The position numbers and the translations under genes were made by a program. A stretch of 64,000 nt of DNA from Streptococcus devriesei DSM 19639 (lineage in GTDB: Bacteria > Bacillota > Bacilli > Lactobacillales > Streptococcaceae), in assembly GCF_000423725.1 (NCBI RefSeq), contig NZ_KE384084.1, forward strand, positions 446,222-510,221. Direction: 5' to 3'. Below, piece after piece: positions 7,981 to 16,290 of the stretch (position 1 is the first letter of the stretch; each line of letters opens with the position of its first letter). The notes under the pieces are model-generated. The model searched no databases, was not told the DNA's origin, and saw only the letters and a program-made list of their open reading frames with translations.

Positions 7981-8391
7981 TCAGGACTGACTGAGTTCTG
8001 CTAATTTGCTGTAGAAATCAGGGTATTCTTTTTTAATATTGACAAAGCTGCCGCTTTGAGATAAGAAACTGTGTTCTGACTGAGCCCGACAGACCGTTTC
8101 CCCCTTTTGATTAGTCATTTCATAATGAAAGATCAATCGTGCGGCTTTAACGTTTTCTACAGTAATGACAATGGCAATCTCATCAGCAAAAGTTGATGTT
8201 GTCAGGTACTGACAGTTAACCGAAACGACCGGCGATATGATGCCTTCTTCTTCCAGGGTATCATAGGGCCAGCCGATTTCTGTCAAAAAATGAACACGCG
8301 CCTCTTCCATCCAGCGGATATAATTGGAATGATGGGTAATGCCCATGCGGTCCGTTTCATAATATTGAACCAAGTGATGATAAGTCGTCAT
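7981..8391 (-). CDS. Acyl-CoA thioesterase, YbgC/4HBT type
   Basis: A 136-residue hot-dog protein. The N-terminal motif QYYETDRMGITHHSNYIRWMEEAR contains the catalytic Asp (YxTDxMG) and the H-x-x-Y-x-x-W/E surroundings of the 4-hydroxybenzoyl-CoA thioesterase family. The length is normal. It acts in the cytoplasm on acyl-CoA or acyl-ACP; the exact substrate is unknown. It stands alone on the minus strand. Confidence 0.88.
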   Translation of the reverse strand: MTTYHHLVQYYETDRMGITHHSNYIRWMEEARVHFLTEIGWPYDTLEEEGIISPVVSVNCQYLTTSTFADEIAIVITVENVKAARLIFHYEMTNQKGETVCRAQSEHSFLSQSGSFVNIKKEYPDFYSKLAELSQS

Positions 8392-8472
8392 GGTAACCTC
8401 ATTTCTTCAAGAGTGTATCTTCTGTTACTTTCGTTCGCAGCAATCGTTCTGCTATTTCTGCCCAAGCCATTT

Positions 8473-8946
8473 TTAATCATGTCCGTAGCTGTAAAGCCGC
8501 CAAGGGCCGCCTTTTTTTCGGACTAAAATCCAATTCCAATGGCTGTAATGACTATTAGCACTAAAACCTGCATCAGGACAGCCGTCAGTGCTGAAGCTTG
8601 ATTGGTAAACAATGCACTCATCATAGGTCTTAGAAGCGTCTTTTTTATCATACTTCTCCTTGTACCTGTCAGCATCCATATGTTTTTTTGATACTAACAT
8701 TTCCTGAGACCTTTTATCTGAAGTATAGTCCAATGTTTCCAGGCGGCAGCCATTAAAGGCAATGAAATTTCTCCTTATCAGATTAGCAGCTGCTTTTCGA
8801 TCCTTCAGGGTGTAGATTTTAGAGTGTCCGTAGCTGATTTTGGTATGCAGGACATTTCCCGGCATTCCCCACCCCACAATATAGATACCTCCAGCTAGAA
8901 CAATGACAAGAAAAATAGCTGAAATCCAGATAATTATTTTTTTCAT
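8473..8946 (-). CDS. Membrane-anchored protein of unknown function
   Basis: A 157-residue protein with one N-terminal hydrophobic segment (KKIIIWISAIFLVIVLAGGIYIV) and no lipobox cysteine, so it is probably a membrane anchor with an extracellular domain. The rest is basic and contains three cysteines, in NGCRLE, DECIVY and DGCPDA. The end is W- and Y-rich (SHWNWILVRKKGGPWRLYSYGHD). I do not recognise the family. Confidence 0.6.
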   Translation of the reverse strand: MKKIIIWISAIFLVIVLAGGIYIVGWGMPGNVLHTKISYGHSKIYTLKDRKAAANLIRRNFIAFNGCRLETLDYTSDKRSQEMLVSKKHMDADRYKEKYDKKDASKTYDECIVYQSSFSTDGCPDAGFSANSHYSHWNWILVRKKGGPWRLYSYGHD

Positions 8947-8995
8947 CAGATTATTCTCCCATTGGCATGCACTTTAGTGATTGCAAACTAAATGC

Positions 8996-9385
8996 TCATT
9001 CGTTTGCGCGCTCTCCTGTCACAAACATAGTAAAAGTAGCTTTGGCTACTTCCTGATCTAATTGATTGGTAACTGTAACGTCAACAACCTTAGTTGTCCG
9101 TCCATCGTGAACACAGCGGCCGTCAATCAATAAGGTATCTCCCAGCTTTCCGGATTTTAAGTAATTGATACTGGACTGAAGTGTCACCGCATCAAACCCG
9201 GTTGAAATAGAGACCAAGCCGCTGATTTGATCACACAAGGTAAAGATATAGCCGCCGTGCGCAAAACCATAATAATTTAAAGACTTGTCTACGACTTCTG
9301 TGGTTACGACTACATGGCCTTTCTCAAAAGAAACCATATCAAAATTTTCAAACACACGAATTTCGTGTAAATGATCTTTTTCCAT
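8996..9385 (-). CDS. PaaI-family hot-dog thioesterase
   Basis: A 129-residue hot-dog protein. NYYGFAHGGYIFTLCDQISGL is the PaaI signature (N and H of NxxGxxHGG, D in the following helix). I choose ATG 9385 because AGGGGAG lies 5 nt upstream; an ATG at 9421 would add 12 residues without a ribosome binding site. It is one of three separate hot-dog enzymes encoded within 3.1 kb, but not an obvious operon with the others. Confidence 0.85.
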   Translation of the reverse strand: MEKDHLHEIRVFENFDMVSFEKGHVVVTTEVVDKSLNYYGFAHGGYIFTLCDQISGLVSISTGFDAVTLQSSINYLKSGKLGDTLLIDGRCVHDGRTTKVVDVTVTNQLDQEVAKATFTMFVTGERANE

Positions 9386-9482
9386 TTTCTCTCCCCTAAC
9401 AATTAGCAGTTCTTTGTTCATTATACCACTTTTGACACAGCTGAGAACAAAGAAAAGCCCTTATCATAGCTAAAACGATTTT

Positions 9483-9509
9483 AAAAAAACTTACGCAAGG
9501 GTAAGTTTT
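9483..9509 (-). terminator. Terminator after the 226-aa membrane protein gene
   Basis: AAAACTTAC (9486-9494) pairs with GTAAGTTTT (9501-9509); the minus strand then reads a run of T. Confidence 0.65.
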
Positions 9510-9561
9510 CATTCGCAAGGCTTCTTTTAAAATCCTTAATGCCATTTTTTTATTCCAATAT

Positions 9562-10242
9562 TTAACCTAAATCGACAATATTTTTGACGTCTTCCAGCTG
9601 AACCTCCTCAATTGGAACAGTTAATTCGTACTCCGACTTCCCGACCGTTGAAAAGCTGAGCTCATCAGCTACCTCACCATCTATTGTATACAGTAAAATG
9701 GATTTCCGTTTATCTTTTTGACGTCTATTTACTGGGAATGTATGTCCCTTGTAGTGACAATAGGTGCGGATATTGTATACTTCTCCGAGTTCTTTTGGTT
9801 CAGCATAGCGGATATAAAATCTGCCGTATTTTTTAAAACCAGCATGAGGACCACTCAAAAAATAGTTCCCCTTCTTGTCGAGATAAACATCGCATTCTTT
9901 TTCCTCAAAAATAGTTCTTCCAATATATCTCGCCTGATACATGGGATGGTTTTCATCGATCTTTCCCGCATTTCTAGAAAGTATAGTTGCTAAGTCTATC
10001 CCTGAAACGCCGGTACTAAATACTGTACCCAGCAAAAAAAGCAATGTCAGTGGAATGAGGATAATAAGTCCGATAATTTGTGTTGCTGTCAAGTGCCCAA
10101 AGTCTCGAAGATTGTACCAAATCGTGTATAGGCCAACACTGGTCACTCCAAAATACAGACAAAATATAATTACTTTTTTATATTTTGATTCCAAAACTTT
10201 AAGCATCAATACATTCACTAGAAATCTTATAATTAATCGCAT
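9562..10242 (-). CDS. Two-helix membrane protein of unknown function
   Basis: A 226-residue protein. Two hydrophobic helices (about residues 22-45 and 55-80) are followed by about 140 hydrophilic residues, rich in Y and K, that should face one side of the membrane. I do not recognise a family. It lies about 70 bases downstream of another membrane-protein gene on the same strand and has its own terminator. Confidence 0.55.
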   Translation of the reverse strand: MRLIIRFLVNVLMLKVLESKYKKVIIFCLYFGVTSVGLYTIWYNLRDFGHLTATQIIGLIILIPLTLLFLLGTVFSTGVSGIDLATILSRNAGKIDENHPMYQARYIGRTIFEEKECDVYLDKKGNYFLSGPHAGFKKYGRFYIRYAEPKELGEVYNIRTYCHYKGHTFPVNRRQKDKRKSILLYTIDGEVADELSFSTVGKSEYELTVPIEEVQLEDVKNIVDLG

Positions 10243-10309
10243 CTGTTACCCCTGCTTTAACTGCTGCTCACTAAATGAAGAATCTTCGCTTGTCTGTACA
10301 AGCTGAAGT

Positions 10310-10810
10310 TTATTTTGCTATGAAGTTCAAATATCCGTTCACTGTATGAATCATAAAAAACAGAGAAGCAGAGCCAACCAGCAGAACATTGCTCGTCCAC
10401 AATCCGAAGAATAAATAATACAGCGGAACGGCTGCAAATTGAGTGATAACAATCAGCCATCCGTACTGATGTCCCAGATCATAAAATATCCAACCAACAA
10501 AATTGATCAGAATCATGAACATGGTCACAGCAAAGAACACCTTTTCTCTTATCGTTGCAATCGAAAAGGCCTTTGCATCGTCACGAACGATCAGCAGCAG
10601 CAAAATCACCGACAGCAGGCTCAATATGCCTTGTGTAATCTCAATCCATTTGATTTCCTTCTGCATATTCATAATTGGGTTCGACTTAAGATGAATGAAC
10701 GGTATGATCATGTACGGAAGTTCCTGTATGATAAATGCTGCCAATCCAATCAGAGAAAATCCTAAATAGTAATGCTTAAACAAGTGCACAATCTTTATAA
10801 TGATAATCAC
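10310..10810 (-). CDS. Polytopic membrane protein of unknown function
   Basis: About 166 residues, nearly all hydrophobic, with four or five membrane helices. No family recognised. The start is unclear: the given frame begins at GTG 10810, which overlaps the Shine-Dalgarno GGAGG (10811-10815), so the true start may be a nearby codon such as ATT or a later GTG. Possibly functionally linked to the downstream 226-residue membrane protein by position only. Confidence 0.5.
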   Translation of the reverse strand: MIIIIKIVHLFKHYYLGFSLIGLAAFIIQELPYMIIPFIHLKSNPIMNMQKEIKWIEITQGILSLLSVILLLLIVRDDAKAFSIATIREKVFFAVTMFMILINFVGWIFYDLGHQYGWLIVITQFAAVPLYYLFFGLWTSNVLLVGSASLFFMIHTVNGYLNFIAK

Positions 10811-10815
10811 CTCCG

Positions 10816-11115
10816 CAAATTCCCATTTGCTTTTCTAACATCTGACCCAAACATTCAACTTTGCCGCTTTTCGAGCCAAACCAGCTTTGGATAAGTTAGC
10901 GCAGAGTGTTTTATCAGTCTTGATGCCAAATTTGTCTGATTGCTTGAAAGGCAGGCAAGCGATTTTTACGGCTCATTTAATGCTCTAATGCTTTTCTTTT
11001 CGTAAGCCATATCGTTATTCCTAAGATTTTTTAAGTATATTATACCATGAAACCACACAAAAACTGCAGCCTTTCGGTCACAGTTCCTTCAAAAAACTCC
11101 CTTCCCTAATCCTAA
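10816..11115. other. Intergenic stretch with possible gene debris
   Basis: No gene is supported. A minus-strand frame of about 45 codons (10840-10980), rich in K and A, lies between two stops without a start codon and may be a relic. The sequence just upstream of the SDR fragment's end gives no clear terminator. Confidence 0.35.
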
Positions 11116-11301
11116 TTACTTATTAAATAATTTTGCCCAGTTTTGCTTTGAATTCATGATACGAGAAATATAGACATTATAGTCCAGCTTTTGAGGATTG
11201 CGGCCGTGAAGAATGACTTCGTGTCCTTCTGTGGCCAGCCTTGTCGCCAGATGCTTACCGATACCATCAGTCGCACCTGTAATAAGAATAGTTTTAGCCA
11301 T
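11116..11301 (-). pseudogene. Truncated short-chain dehydrogenase
   Basis: 61 residues. The first 40 are a normal SDR N terminus ([36 protein letters not shown]) with the TGxxxGIG cofactor motif. The sequence then jumps to an unrelated-looking tail and stops, so the catalytic Y-x3-K half is missing. Full SDR proteins have 240-290 residues. It begins 1 base after the hydrolase stop, so it was the last gene of that operon before an internal deletion. Confidence 0.75.
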
Positions 11302-11302
11302 T

Positions 11303-12139
11303 CTATACTCCCAGGAAAGCTTCTAAATCTTTAGCGAATTGGTCAGCGTACTGAAAAAGTGAGCCATGACCAGCATTTGGATAGATGATGAGCTGGCTGT
11401 TATCAATCTTATCGTGCATGATGTAAGAATTTTCCGTCGGCACCATCATGTCCTTGTCACCATTGACAATCAAGGTCGGTTGGCTGATAAAGCTCAGGTC
11501 GTCCTCTGCTGACTTGCCCCAGCGTTTGATTGCTTTCAGTTGACGTAAGAAAGACGGCACAGCCATTGCCTTATCAGCATAAGCCTTTTTGCGACTGTCT
11601 AAACGACCGAGAACCTTATCAGCTTCTATTTTTCCCTCATCATCATGCCCGTAAAAAATGTAGCGTTTAGGGTCCACACGGTGGAAACCAGCACGCGCCA
11701 TGTAACGAAAGGTCGTTGATGTTACCTTATCAATACCGACTCCGCCTCGGTGTCCCGTCCCTACTAAGATCAAACGATTCACTAAGTTTGGCGCAAGCCG
11801 AACGACTTCTTGAGCGACCATGCCGCCCATGGAAAGTCCCAGTAGATTGACGCTGGTATAACCCATGGCCTTGATAATGGCGATCACCTGCTCAGCCATG
11901 CCCGGAATAGTTGGAGCAACCTTGCCTCCGCTTGCCCCAACTCCCGGTAAGTCAAGCAGGATAACATGTTGTTTTTGGGTCAAAAGATCGATCAGCTTGG
12001 GATCCCAGTTATCCATGGTTGCTGCTAAATGGATCAGCAAGACCAAGGGCCGTTCTGACTTACCTTTACCGATTTCACGGTAGGCGATTTTGTAGTCATT
12101 AACAGTAATATATTGGTTTTTAGTTGTTAAATAGGCCAT
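11303..12139 (-). CDS. Alpha/beta hydrolase
   Basis: A 278-residue alpha/beta-hydrolase. [17 protein letters not shown] is the nucleophile elbow (G-x-S-x-G, Ser in LSMGG). The likely acid is Asp in [10 protein letters not shown] and the base is His in NAGHGSLFQ. Family members include esterases, epoxide hydrolases, peroxidases and C-C hydrolases; the substrate is not readable. It lies 3 bases after the quinone-oxidoreductase-like gene, in a probable operon headed by that gene and under Rrf2-type control. Confidence 0.88.
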   Translation of the reverse strand: MAYLTTKNQYITVNDYKIAYREIGKGKSERPLVLLIHLAATMDNWDPKLIDLLTQKQHVILLDLPGVGASGGKVAPTIPGMAEQVIAIIKAMGYTSVNLLGLSMGGMVAQEVVRLAPNLVNRLILVGTGHRGGVGIDKVTSTTFRYMARAGFHRVDPKRYIFYGHDDEGKIEADKVLGRLDSRKKAYADKAMAVPSFLRQLKAIKRWGKSAEDDLSFISQPTLIVNGDKDMMVPTENSYIMHDKIDNSQLIIYPNAGHGSLFQYADQFAKDLEAFLGV

Positions 12140-12142
12140 GTT

Positions 12143-13147
12143 TTACCCTTTCATGCTGAGAACAGTTTTACCACGTGAGCGACCGTTTGCTACCTTGTCC
12201 AGAGCCTTGTTGATATCTGAAAAGGCAAAGACCGTATCTAGGGACGGTTTAATATGGCGGTCTGTAAAGATATCTGCCACTTCCTGCAACTGTTTGCCAT
12301 TACTTTCAACGAAGATAAAGTCATAATGAACCCCATATTTATCAGCCATTTTATCGAATTTACGGCCAGCTTGAGCAAAGAGAAGTTGTTTAGGTTTTGA
12401 CAGGTTCATGCGTTTGGCAAAGCTGCCGTTTGGCATGGCACGAAGCGACACCAAGTGACCAGAAGGTTTTAAGATGGTCATCTGTTTCTCGGTTTCAGCA
12501 CCGCCTAGTGTGTCTAAAACCAAATCTATATCTGACAAGAGCTCGGTATAATCTTCCGTTTTGTAATCAAGAAATTGATCCGCACCAAGCTCAAGGACAC
12601 GCTCACGACTATCAGCTCCGCCATTAGTGATAACGGTCAATCCCTTAGCTTTAGCAAGAGGGATAGCCATAGCACCGACACCGCCGGTTCCACCAGAGAT
12701 AAAAAGTGTCTGCCCCGCTTTGGCATCCATCAACGCTAAGGCCTGCATAATAGTTAGGGCAGTCAGTGGCACACCAGCGGCTTCTTCATCTGTCAAATAA
12801 TCCGGAACGATCGCAAGAGCATCCGCATCCACCGCTATATATTCGGCAAAAGCACCAATACTATCTAGCGGCAGGCGACCAAAGACACGGTCACCAAGGT
12901 TAAAATCGCTCACCTTACTGCCGACCTCCTCGACAATACCGACCACTTCATTACCGGCGATGAGGGGTGTTTTGTAAGGGACAATCATCTTAACCTCACC
13001 ACGAGTAATCATGTTGTCCAGCGGATTAACTCCAGCAGTCAAGACCTTGATGAGGACTTGATTGACCGCTGCGGTTGGTTTTGGGACATCAACTAAATCA
13101 AGGTTGAGGTTGGTTTTGCTATATGCGTTTAATTGTGCTGCTTTCAT
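12143..13147 (-). CDS. NADP-dependent oxidoreductase, zinc-independent MDR (quinone oxidoreductase) type
   Basis: A 334-residue medium-chain dehydrogenase. N-terminal GroES-like domain (AGVNPLDNMITRGEV, GNEVVGIVEEVGSKV), then a Rossmann domain with SGGTGGVGAMAIPLAKAKG. The zinc cysteines of alcohol dehydrogenases are absent. It probably reduces quinones or enones with NADPH. It is the first gene of the operon with the hydrolase and SDR remnant. Upstream lies a site resembling that before the Rrf2 gene (shared TGTTCTT and GATACAAG), pointing to common control. Confidence 0.9.
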   Translation of the reverse strand: MKAAQLNAYSKTNLNLDLVDVPKPTAAVNQVLIKVLTAGVNPLDNMITRGEVKMIVPYKTPLIAGNEVVGIVEEVGSKVSDFNLGDRVFGRLPLDSIGAFAEYIAVDADALAIVPDYLTDEEAAGVPLTALTIMQALALMDAKAGQTLFISGGTGGVGAMAIPLAKAKGLTVITNGGADSRERVLELGADQFLDYKTEDYTELLSDIDLVLDTLGGAETEKQMTILKPSGHLVSLRAMPNGSFAKRMNLSKPKQLLFAQAGRKFDKMADKYGVHYDFIFVESNGKQLQEVADIFTDRHIKPSLDTVFAFSDINKALDKVANGRSRGKTVLSMKG

Positions 13148-13220
13148 GGTTTTCTTCTTTCTATTTTTGGAAAATGGCAGAGCTGGGTCTGCTAGTGATT
13201 GATGTGAATGTTGGTTTTCT

Positions 13221-13247
13221 TGTTCTTATTTTCAATACAGATACAAG
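13221..13247 (-). promoter_or_regulatory. Candidate Rrf2 operator before the oxidoreductase operon
   Basis: TGTTCTT (13221-13227) and GATACAAG (13240-13247) repeat the parts of the site at 13751-13771 in the same order, with a slightly longer spacer. On the minus strand both begin CTTGTATC. Confidence 0.5.
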
Positions 13248-13273
13248 ATGGTTTTAATAATTAGCCAAGCTTA

Positions 13274-13702
13274 TCACTTGACTAAACTCACTTGTTTGTA
13301 GAGATTTGCAATGACATCTGCCAGACTTTGACCAGCCAGTTCCTGAGCCAGTTGATTCTCCGCCTGTTGGAAGACTGGGCTGATCGCCCCTTCGATATGC
13401 TTGCCAACAGGGCACTCCAGATTAGCATGTTGGTGAACTTGGAAAAGCTTGACCTGAGTCACTTCTTGTGTCGCATAGTAGATATCAAGCAGACTGATGT
13501 CCGACGGTTCCTTGGTTAGCTCATAGCCGACCTTGCCCTGATGCGATGTGATGAGATCTGCATTTTTCAGCAAGGCAATAACCTTTCTGATATAACTGGC
13601 ATTGGTTCCGACACTTGTTGCCAAGGCCTGAGAAGAGAGGCTTTCTTTGCTCTCGCTAATCATTGTTAAGATATGCAAAGCAACTGAAAATTTTGTGTCC
13701 AT
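13274..13702 (-). CDS. Rrf2-family transcriptional regulator (YwnA-like)
   Basis: A 142-residue protein. The N-terminal winged helix matches Rrf2 (FSVALHILTMISES, TSVGTNASYIRKVIALLKNADLI, QGKVGYELTKEPSDISLLDIY). Only one cysteine, Cys97 in LECPVGKH, is present. Fe-S members such as IscR or NsrR need three, so this protein more likely senses thiol-reactive or redox compounds through that single Cys. It lies just upstream of the oxidoreductase operon, with matching sites before both genes. Confidence 0.87.
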   Translation of the reverse strand: MDTKFSVALHILTMISESKESLSSQALATSVGTNASYIRKVIALLKNADLITSHQGKVGYELTKEPSDISLLDIYYATQEVTQVKLFQVHQHANLECPVGKHIEGAISPVFQQAENQLAQELAGQSLADVIANLYKQVSLVK

Positions 13703-13754
13703 GGTACTCCCTTTCTACAACAAAGAATATTCTTTTGGCAAAATCTTTGTTGTT

Positions 13755-13771
13755 CTTGTTTGTGATACAAG
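13755..13771 (-). promoter_or_regulatory. Candidate Rrf2 operator (autoregulation)
   Basis: CTTGT (13755-13759) and ACAAG (13767-13771) form an inverted repeat with a 7-bp spacer, about 50 bases before the Rrf2 start codon. Confidence 0.5.
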
Positions 13772-13839
13772 TATATGATGCCTTTTAAAAAAGGTCAAGC
13801 CCCACGCTTAACTTTTTTCAAAATTTTTATTTTAACTAA

Positions 13840-13992
13840 TCACGCTTGAATTGTTGTCTTACCTGCTCCGCTTTGGCCACCTAATAAGATAGCTTGAGGA
13901 TTTGCTGAAGAAGTTTTTCCTCGTGTCAGAGAACGAATACTCCGTTTCAAAGCTAGGTCAAAATCTGTCTGACTAAATGCTTCTAGTTCCAT
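13840..13992 (-). pseudogene. pezT: pezT toxin remnant (zeta-type), cut off after Walker A
   Basis: Fifty residues that match the N terminus of PezT/zeta toxins: a leader, LKRSIRSLTRGK, then AILLGGQSGAGKTTI (Walker A), and a TGA stop two codons later. Full PezT is about 250 residues, so the UDP-GlcNAc kinase domain is gone and the product cannot be toxic. Its ATG overlaps the 3' end of the antitoxin gene, as in intact pezAT pairs. The sequence after the stop shows no recognisable PezT continuation, so this is a deletion or recombination, not a point mutation. Confidence 0.85.
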
Positions 13993-14522
13993 TCAGCCAC
14001 CACCTGATGTTTAGCAAGATCTAACATGCGCTCAATACCATCCAAATAACCATTGTAACGTTCGATCTCATCAAAGGTATTAACAAGATAAATTTTAGTA
14101 TTGATTAGATCCGACAAGTCAGCACTCATCAAAATCCAAGGATTGGTATCATCATCAAAAGCGATCTTTTGACTATCTTGATAACGATACAGTTGGGATA
14201 AAATAGCTGCGCCACGTTCTTTGATAACTTCAATTTTCAGAGTCAATTGATAGTCTTCTACTGGTGTTAGCATCTTTTCTTTTCCTACAATATCAACGTA
14301 CGAAACATTAAATTTCTGACAAATACGGTCTATGAGTTCTGTCGAAACGGAACTCGTCCCATTTTCATAACGGCTAAGACTATTGCGTGAAATCCCAATC
14401 ATTTCCGCAAATTCCGGTTGCGTCAAATCACAGTTTTTTCTCATTAAGACTTTCTCACAGAAAGCCTCTATTTTCAAGCCTTCCCGGCTATGACATCTAA
14501 CCTGAACAGCCGACCCTATCAC
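13983..14522 (-). CDS. pezA: PezA-like antitoxin, probably orphaned, with an unusual N terminus
   Basis: The C-terminal 150 residues match PezA: HTH (DLTQPEFAEMIGISRNSLSRYENGTSSVSTELIDRI cut over several blocks), then LTLKIEVIKERGAAIL, NPWILMSADLSDLI and DEIERYNGYLDGIERML. PezA represses the pezAT promoter and neutralises PezT. The first 25-30 residues do not look like PezA, so the 5' end seems replaced by recombination. The frame opens at GTG 14522; an ATG at 14444 would give a shorter protein lacking helix 1. The start is uncertain. The partner toxin is truncated. Confidence 0.75.
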   Translation of the reverse strand: MIGSAVQVRCHSREGLKIEAFCEKVLMRKNCDLTQPEFAEMIGISRNSLSRYENGTSSVSTELIDRICQKFNVSYVDIVGKEKMLTPVEDYQLTLKIEVIKERGAAILSQLYRYQDSQKIAFDDDTNPWILMSADLSDLINTKIYLVNTFDEIERYNGYLDGIERMLDLAKHQVVAEWN

Positions 14523-15100
14523 ATTTCAGCCGCAAATCGTTTTCAGAAAGCTTTGGATAAATTACCACGAAGCGGTCATCCACTCGACCATCCTGAGACG
14601 GTCGAAACCCGGAAAGTGCCTTGTTTCAAGGGCTTTTGCACACCTTGCGACATCAAGACTACTGTCTCGATGTGATGCGTATGCGAGAGTGAAAGATCCA
14701 CTAGACCTTTTTAGTAACTCACTCTGAGATAAGAAAGCATGCTGGACTCTTAATCTGCGGCTCTTTCTAATAATCCGACTGCCTCACAATGTGGTGATAG
14801 GAATTACCTATACTATAAAACGAAACGAAGTGGTTAAATTTAGGATTACACTTTTAAACGAAAGTATTTGATGTATGCATACTTCATTCTTGTATTGGAA
14901 TGTAAAGTTAGTATAAAACTCAACATGCTAAAATAGAAGTATCCCAGATGGCTGGAAACAGATCGCCTACGATCATATTGCAGTTTATCAATCAGATCTT
15001 GACATTCCTGAAAACAAAGATATATAGAAAAAACTAGGTCCAAATGGAACCTATCCCTATATTAGATATTATTGTCTAACTTTAGGAGTGGTCCAAATTG
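14523..15100. other. Gene-debris region between pezA and the HxlR gene
   Basis: No intact gene. Several short frames look like pieces of former genes. A plus-strand stretch near 14600-14690 reads SALFQGLLHTLRHQDYCLDV; another, 14941-15028, reads PDGWKQIAYDHIAVYQSDL before a stop. They lie in different frames and lack starts. Together with the truncated pezT this suggests a decayed mobile or integrative segment. Confidence 0.45.
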
Positions 15101-15112
15101 GAACCTAGTTTT
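15030..15112 (-). terminator. Inverted repeat at the end of the HxlR gene
   Basis: AAAACTAGGT (15030-15039) and ACCTAGTTTT (15103-15112) are perfect reverse complements. Inside, GTCCAAATGGAACC and GGTCCAAATTGGAACC form further partial repeats. The right arm overlaps the stop codon of the HxlR gene. Confidence 0.45.
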
Positions 15113-15449
15113 CTTTTTCTTTGACGAACTCAATGTACTTTTGTCCAAAGATATTGATTTGATCAAGGACGCTGGTAAATTCTTTCCCAAGGTCACTCAG
15201 GTTATACTCGACCTTAGGTGGGACTTGTGGATAGACTTTGCGCGTGATCAGTCCGTCTTCCTCTAATTGACGCAGTTGCTTGGTTAAGGTTGCTTGTGAA
15301 ATGCCCTCAATCTGACGGTGGAGTTCGTTGAAGCGCACGTCGCCATCTTCCAATAAATGTAAGATAATAATAGACCACTTGCCTGAAAGAACTTTCTGAG
15401 TGGTCACATAAGGACAATCGGGAATAGTATGTTTTGTAAATGTTGCCAT
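15105..15449 (-). CDS. HxlR-family transcriptional regulator
   Basis: A 114-residue winged-helix protein with the HxlR pattern: Cys12 in PDCPYVTTQKVLSGKWS, then LEDGDVRFNELHRQIEGISQATLTKQLRQLEEDGLI and VEYNLSDLGKEF. The N-terminal cysteine is the aldehyde- or redox-sensing residue in characterised members (HxlR, HypR, QorR). It is divergent from the DsbA-like operon with a 213-bp shared promoter region, so it probably controls that operon. Confidence 0.9.
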   Translation of the reverse strand: MATFTKHTIPDCPYVTTQKVLSGKWSIIILHLLEDGDVRFNELHRQIEGISQATLTKQLRQLEEDGLITRKVYPQVPPKVEYNLSDLGKEFTSVLDQINIFGQKYIEFVKEKEN

Positions 15450-15662
15450 GATTCACCTTTCTATTGTAGTCTAGTATAGCAGATGTACTATCAAAATGTA
15501 AAGTATGCCTAAGAAATAGAGTACCGCAAAAAAATATCATTTTATTTTAGCCCGTAACTATACAATTCTATCTAAAAAAATAGTATCTATTCGAAAAAAA
15601 CCTACTTTTCAAAAATATTGTATCCTGTATAATAAGAGCATAAACAAGAGAGGAGGACGACT

Positions 15663-16289
15663 ATGAAACTTTATTATATCTGGGATGCCTACTGTGGTTG
15701 GTGCTACGGTTTTAACAGTATCTTTACGGATTTCCATGCCCAGCATCCTGAGCTTGAGCTAGAGACGATTTTCGGTGGACTATTTCTTGGTGACAATAGC
15801 AGAGCTATTGGAGAGTATGGCTTTTTTGAGTCAGGAAATGCCAAGATTGAAAGCCTGTATCCTGTGACCTTTGGCGAGGGCTATCAGCTTGCTCTTTCTG
15901 AAGGCAGCATGGCGCTGGATTCAACTGGTCCAGCAGCAGCTTTTGCCCTCTTGCGTGAGCACGTGCCAGTCTCTCGTCAGTCAGAGCTAGCTTTCGCTAT
16001 GCAAAAAGCCTTTTTTGAAAATGGCAAGAGCTTAAGTGAGGTTGCTACCTATCTTCCCATTTTAAAGGCTTTCGACTTAGATGAAAAACTAGAAGAGCAA
16101 CTCACCCTTGCATTAGAGAACGGTCAGCCTGCCCAGTTAGATTTTCAAAAGGCGAGAGCCATGGGCATCCAAAGCTATCCGACGGTCATCGCTCAAATCG
16201 GTGACAAATACTATGATTTCAGAGGGCAAGCCATGACAGCTAGTGACCTTGAGCAACAATACCAAACCTTATTAGATATGGAGAACTAA
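15663..16289 (+). CDS. DsbA-family protein (FrnE-like thiol oxidoreductase)
   Basis: A 208-residue cytoplasmic thioredoxin-fold protein; there is no signal peptide. The active site is CGWC at residues 11-14 after MKLYYIWDAY, and the cis-Pro loop is SYPTVI near the C terminus. FrnE-like proteins act as disulfide oxidoreductases/isomerases or in oxidative stress. AGAGGAGG 6-7 nt before the ATG is strong. It is the first gene of a three-gene operon (next start 1 base after its stop), divergent from the HxlR regulator. TATAAT at about 15627-15632 is the probable -10. Confidence 0.88.
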   Translation: MKLYYIWDAYCGWCYGFNSIFTDFHAQHPELELETIFGGLFLGDNSRAIGEYGFFESGNAKIESLYPVTFGEGYQLALSEGSMALDSTGPAAAFALLREHVPVSRQSELAFAMQKAFFENGKSLSEVATYLPILKAFDLDEKLEEQLTLALENGQPAQLDFQKARAMGIQSYPTVIAQIGDKYYDFRGQAMTASDLEQQYQTLLDMEN

Positions 16290-16290
16290 A

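Noticed and set aside
7952-7990. Plus-strand 12-codon ORF with a perfect AGGAGG
   Set aside because: Very short, overlaps the end of a minus-strand gene, and the ribosome-binding-like sequence is probably chance.
10840-10980. Lysine-rich minus-strand open frame
   Set aside because: No start codon and bounded by stops; at most a relic.
14490-14675. 61-residue plus-strand frame beside pezA
   Set aside because: No ribosome binding site, overlaps pezA, and the composition does not look coding in full; treated as debris.
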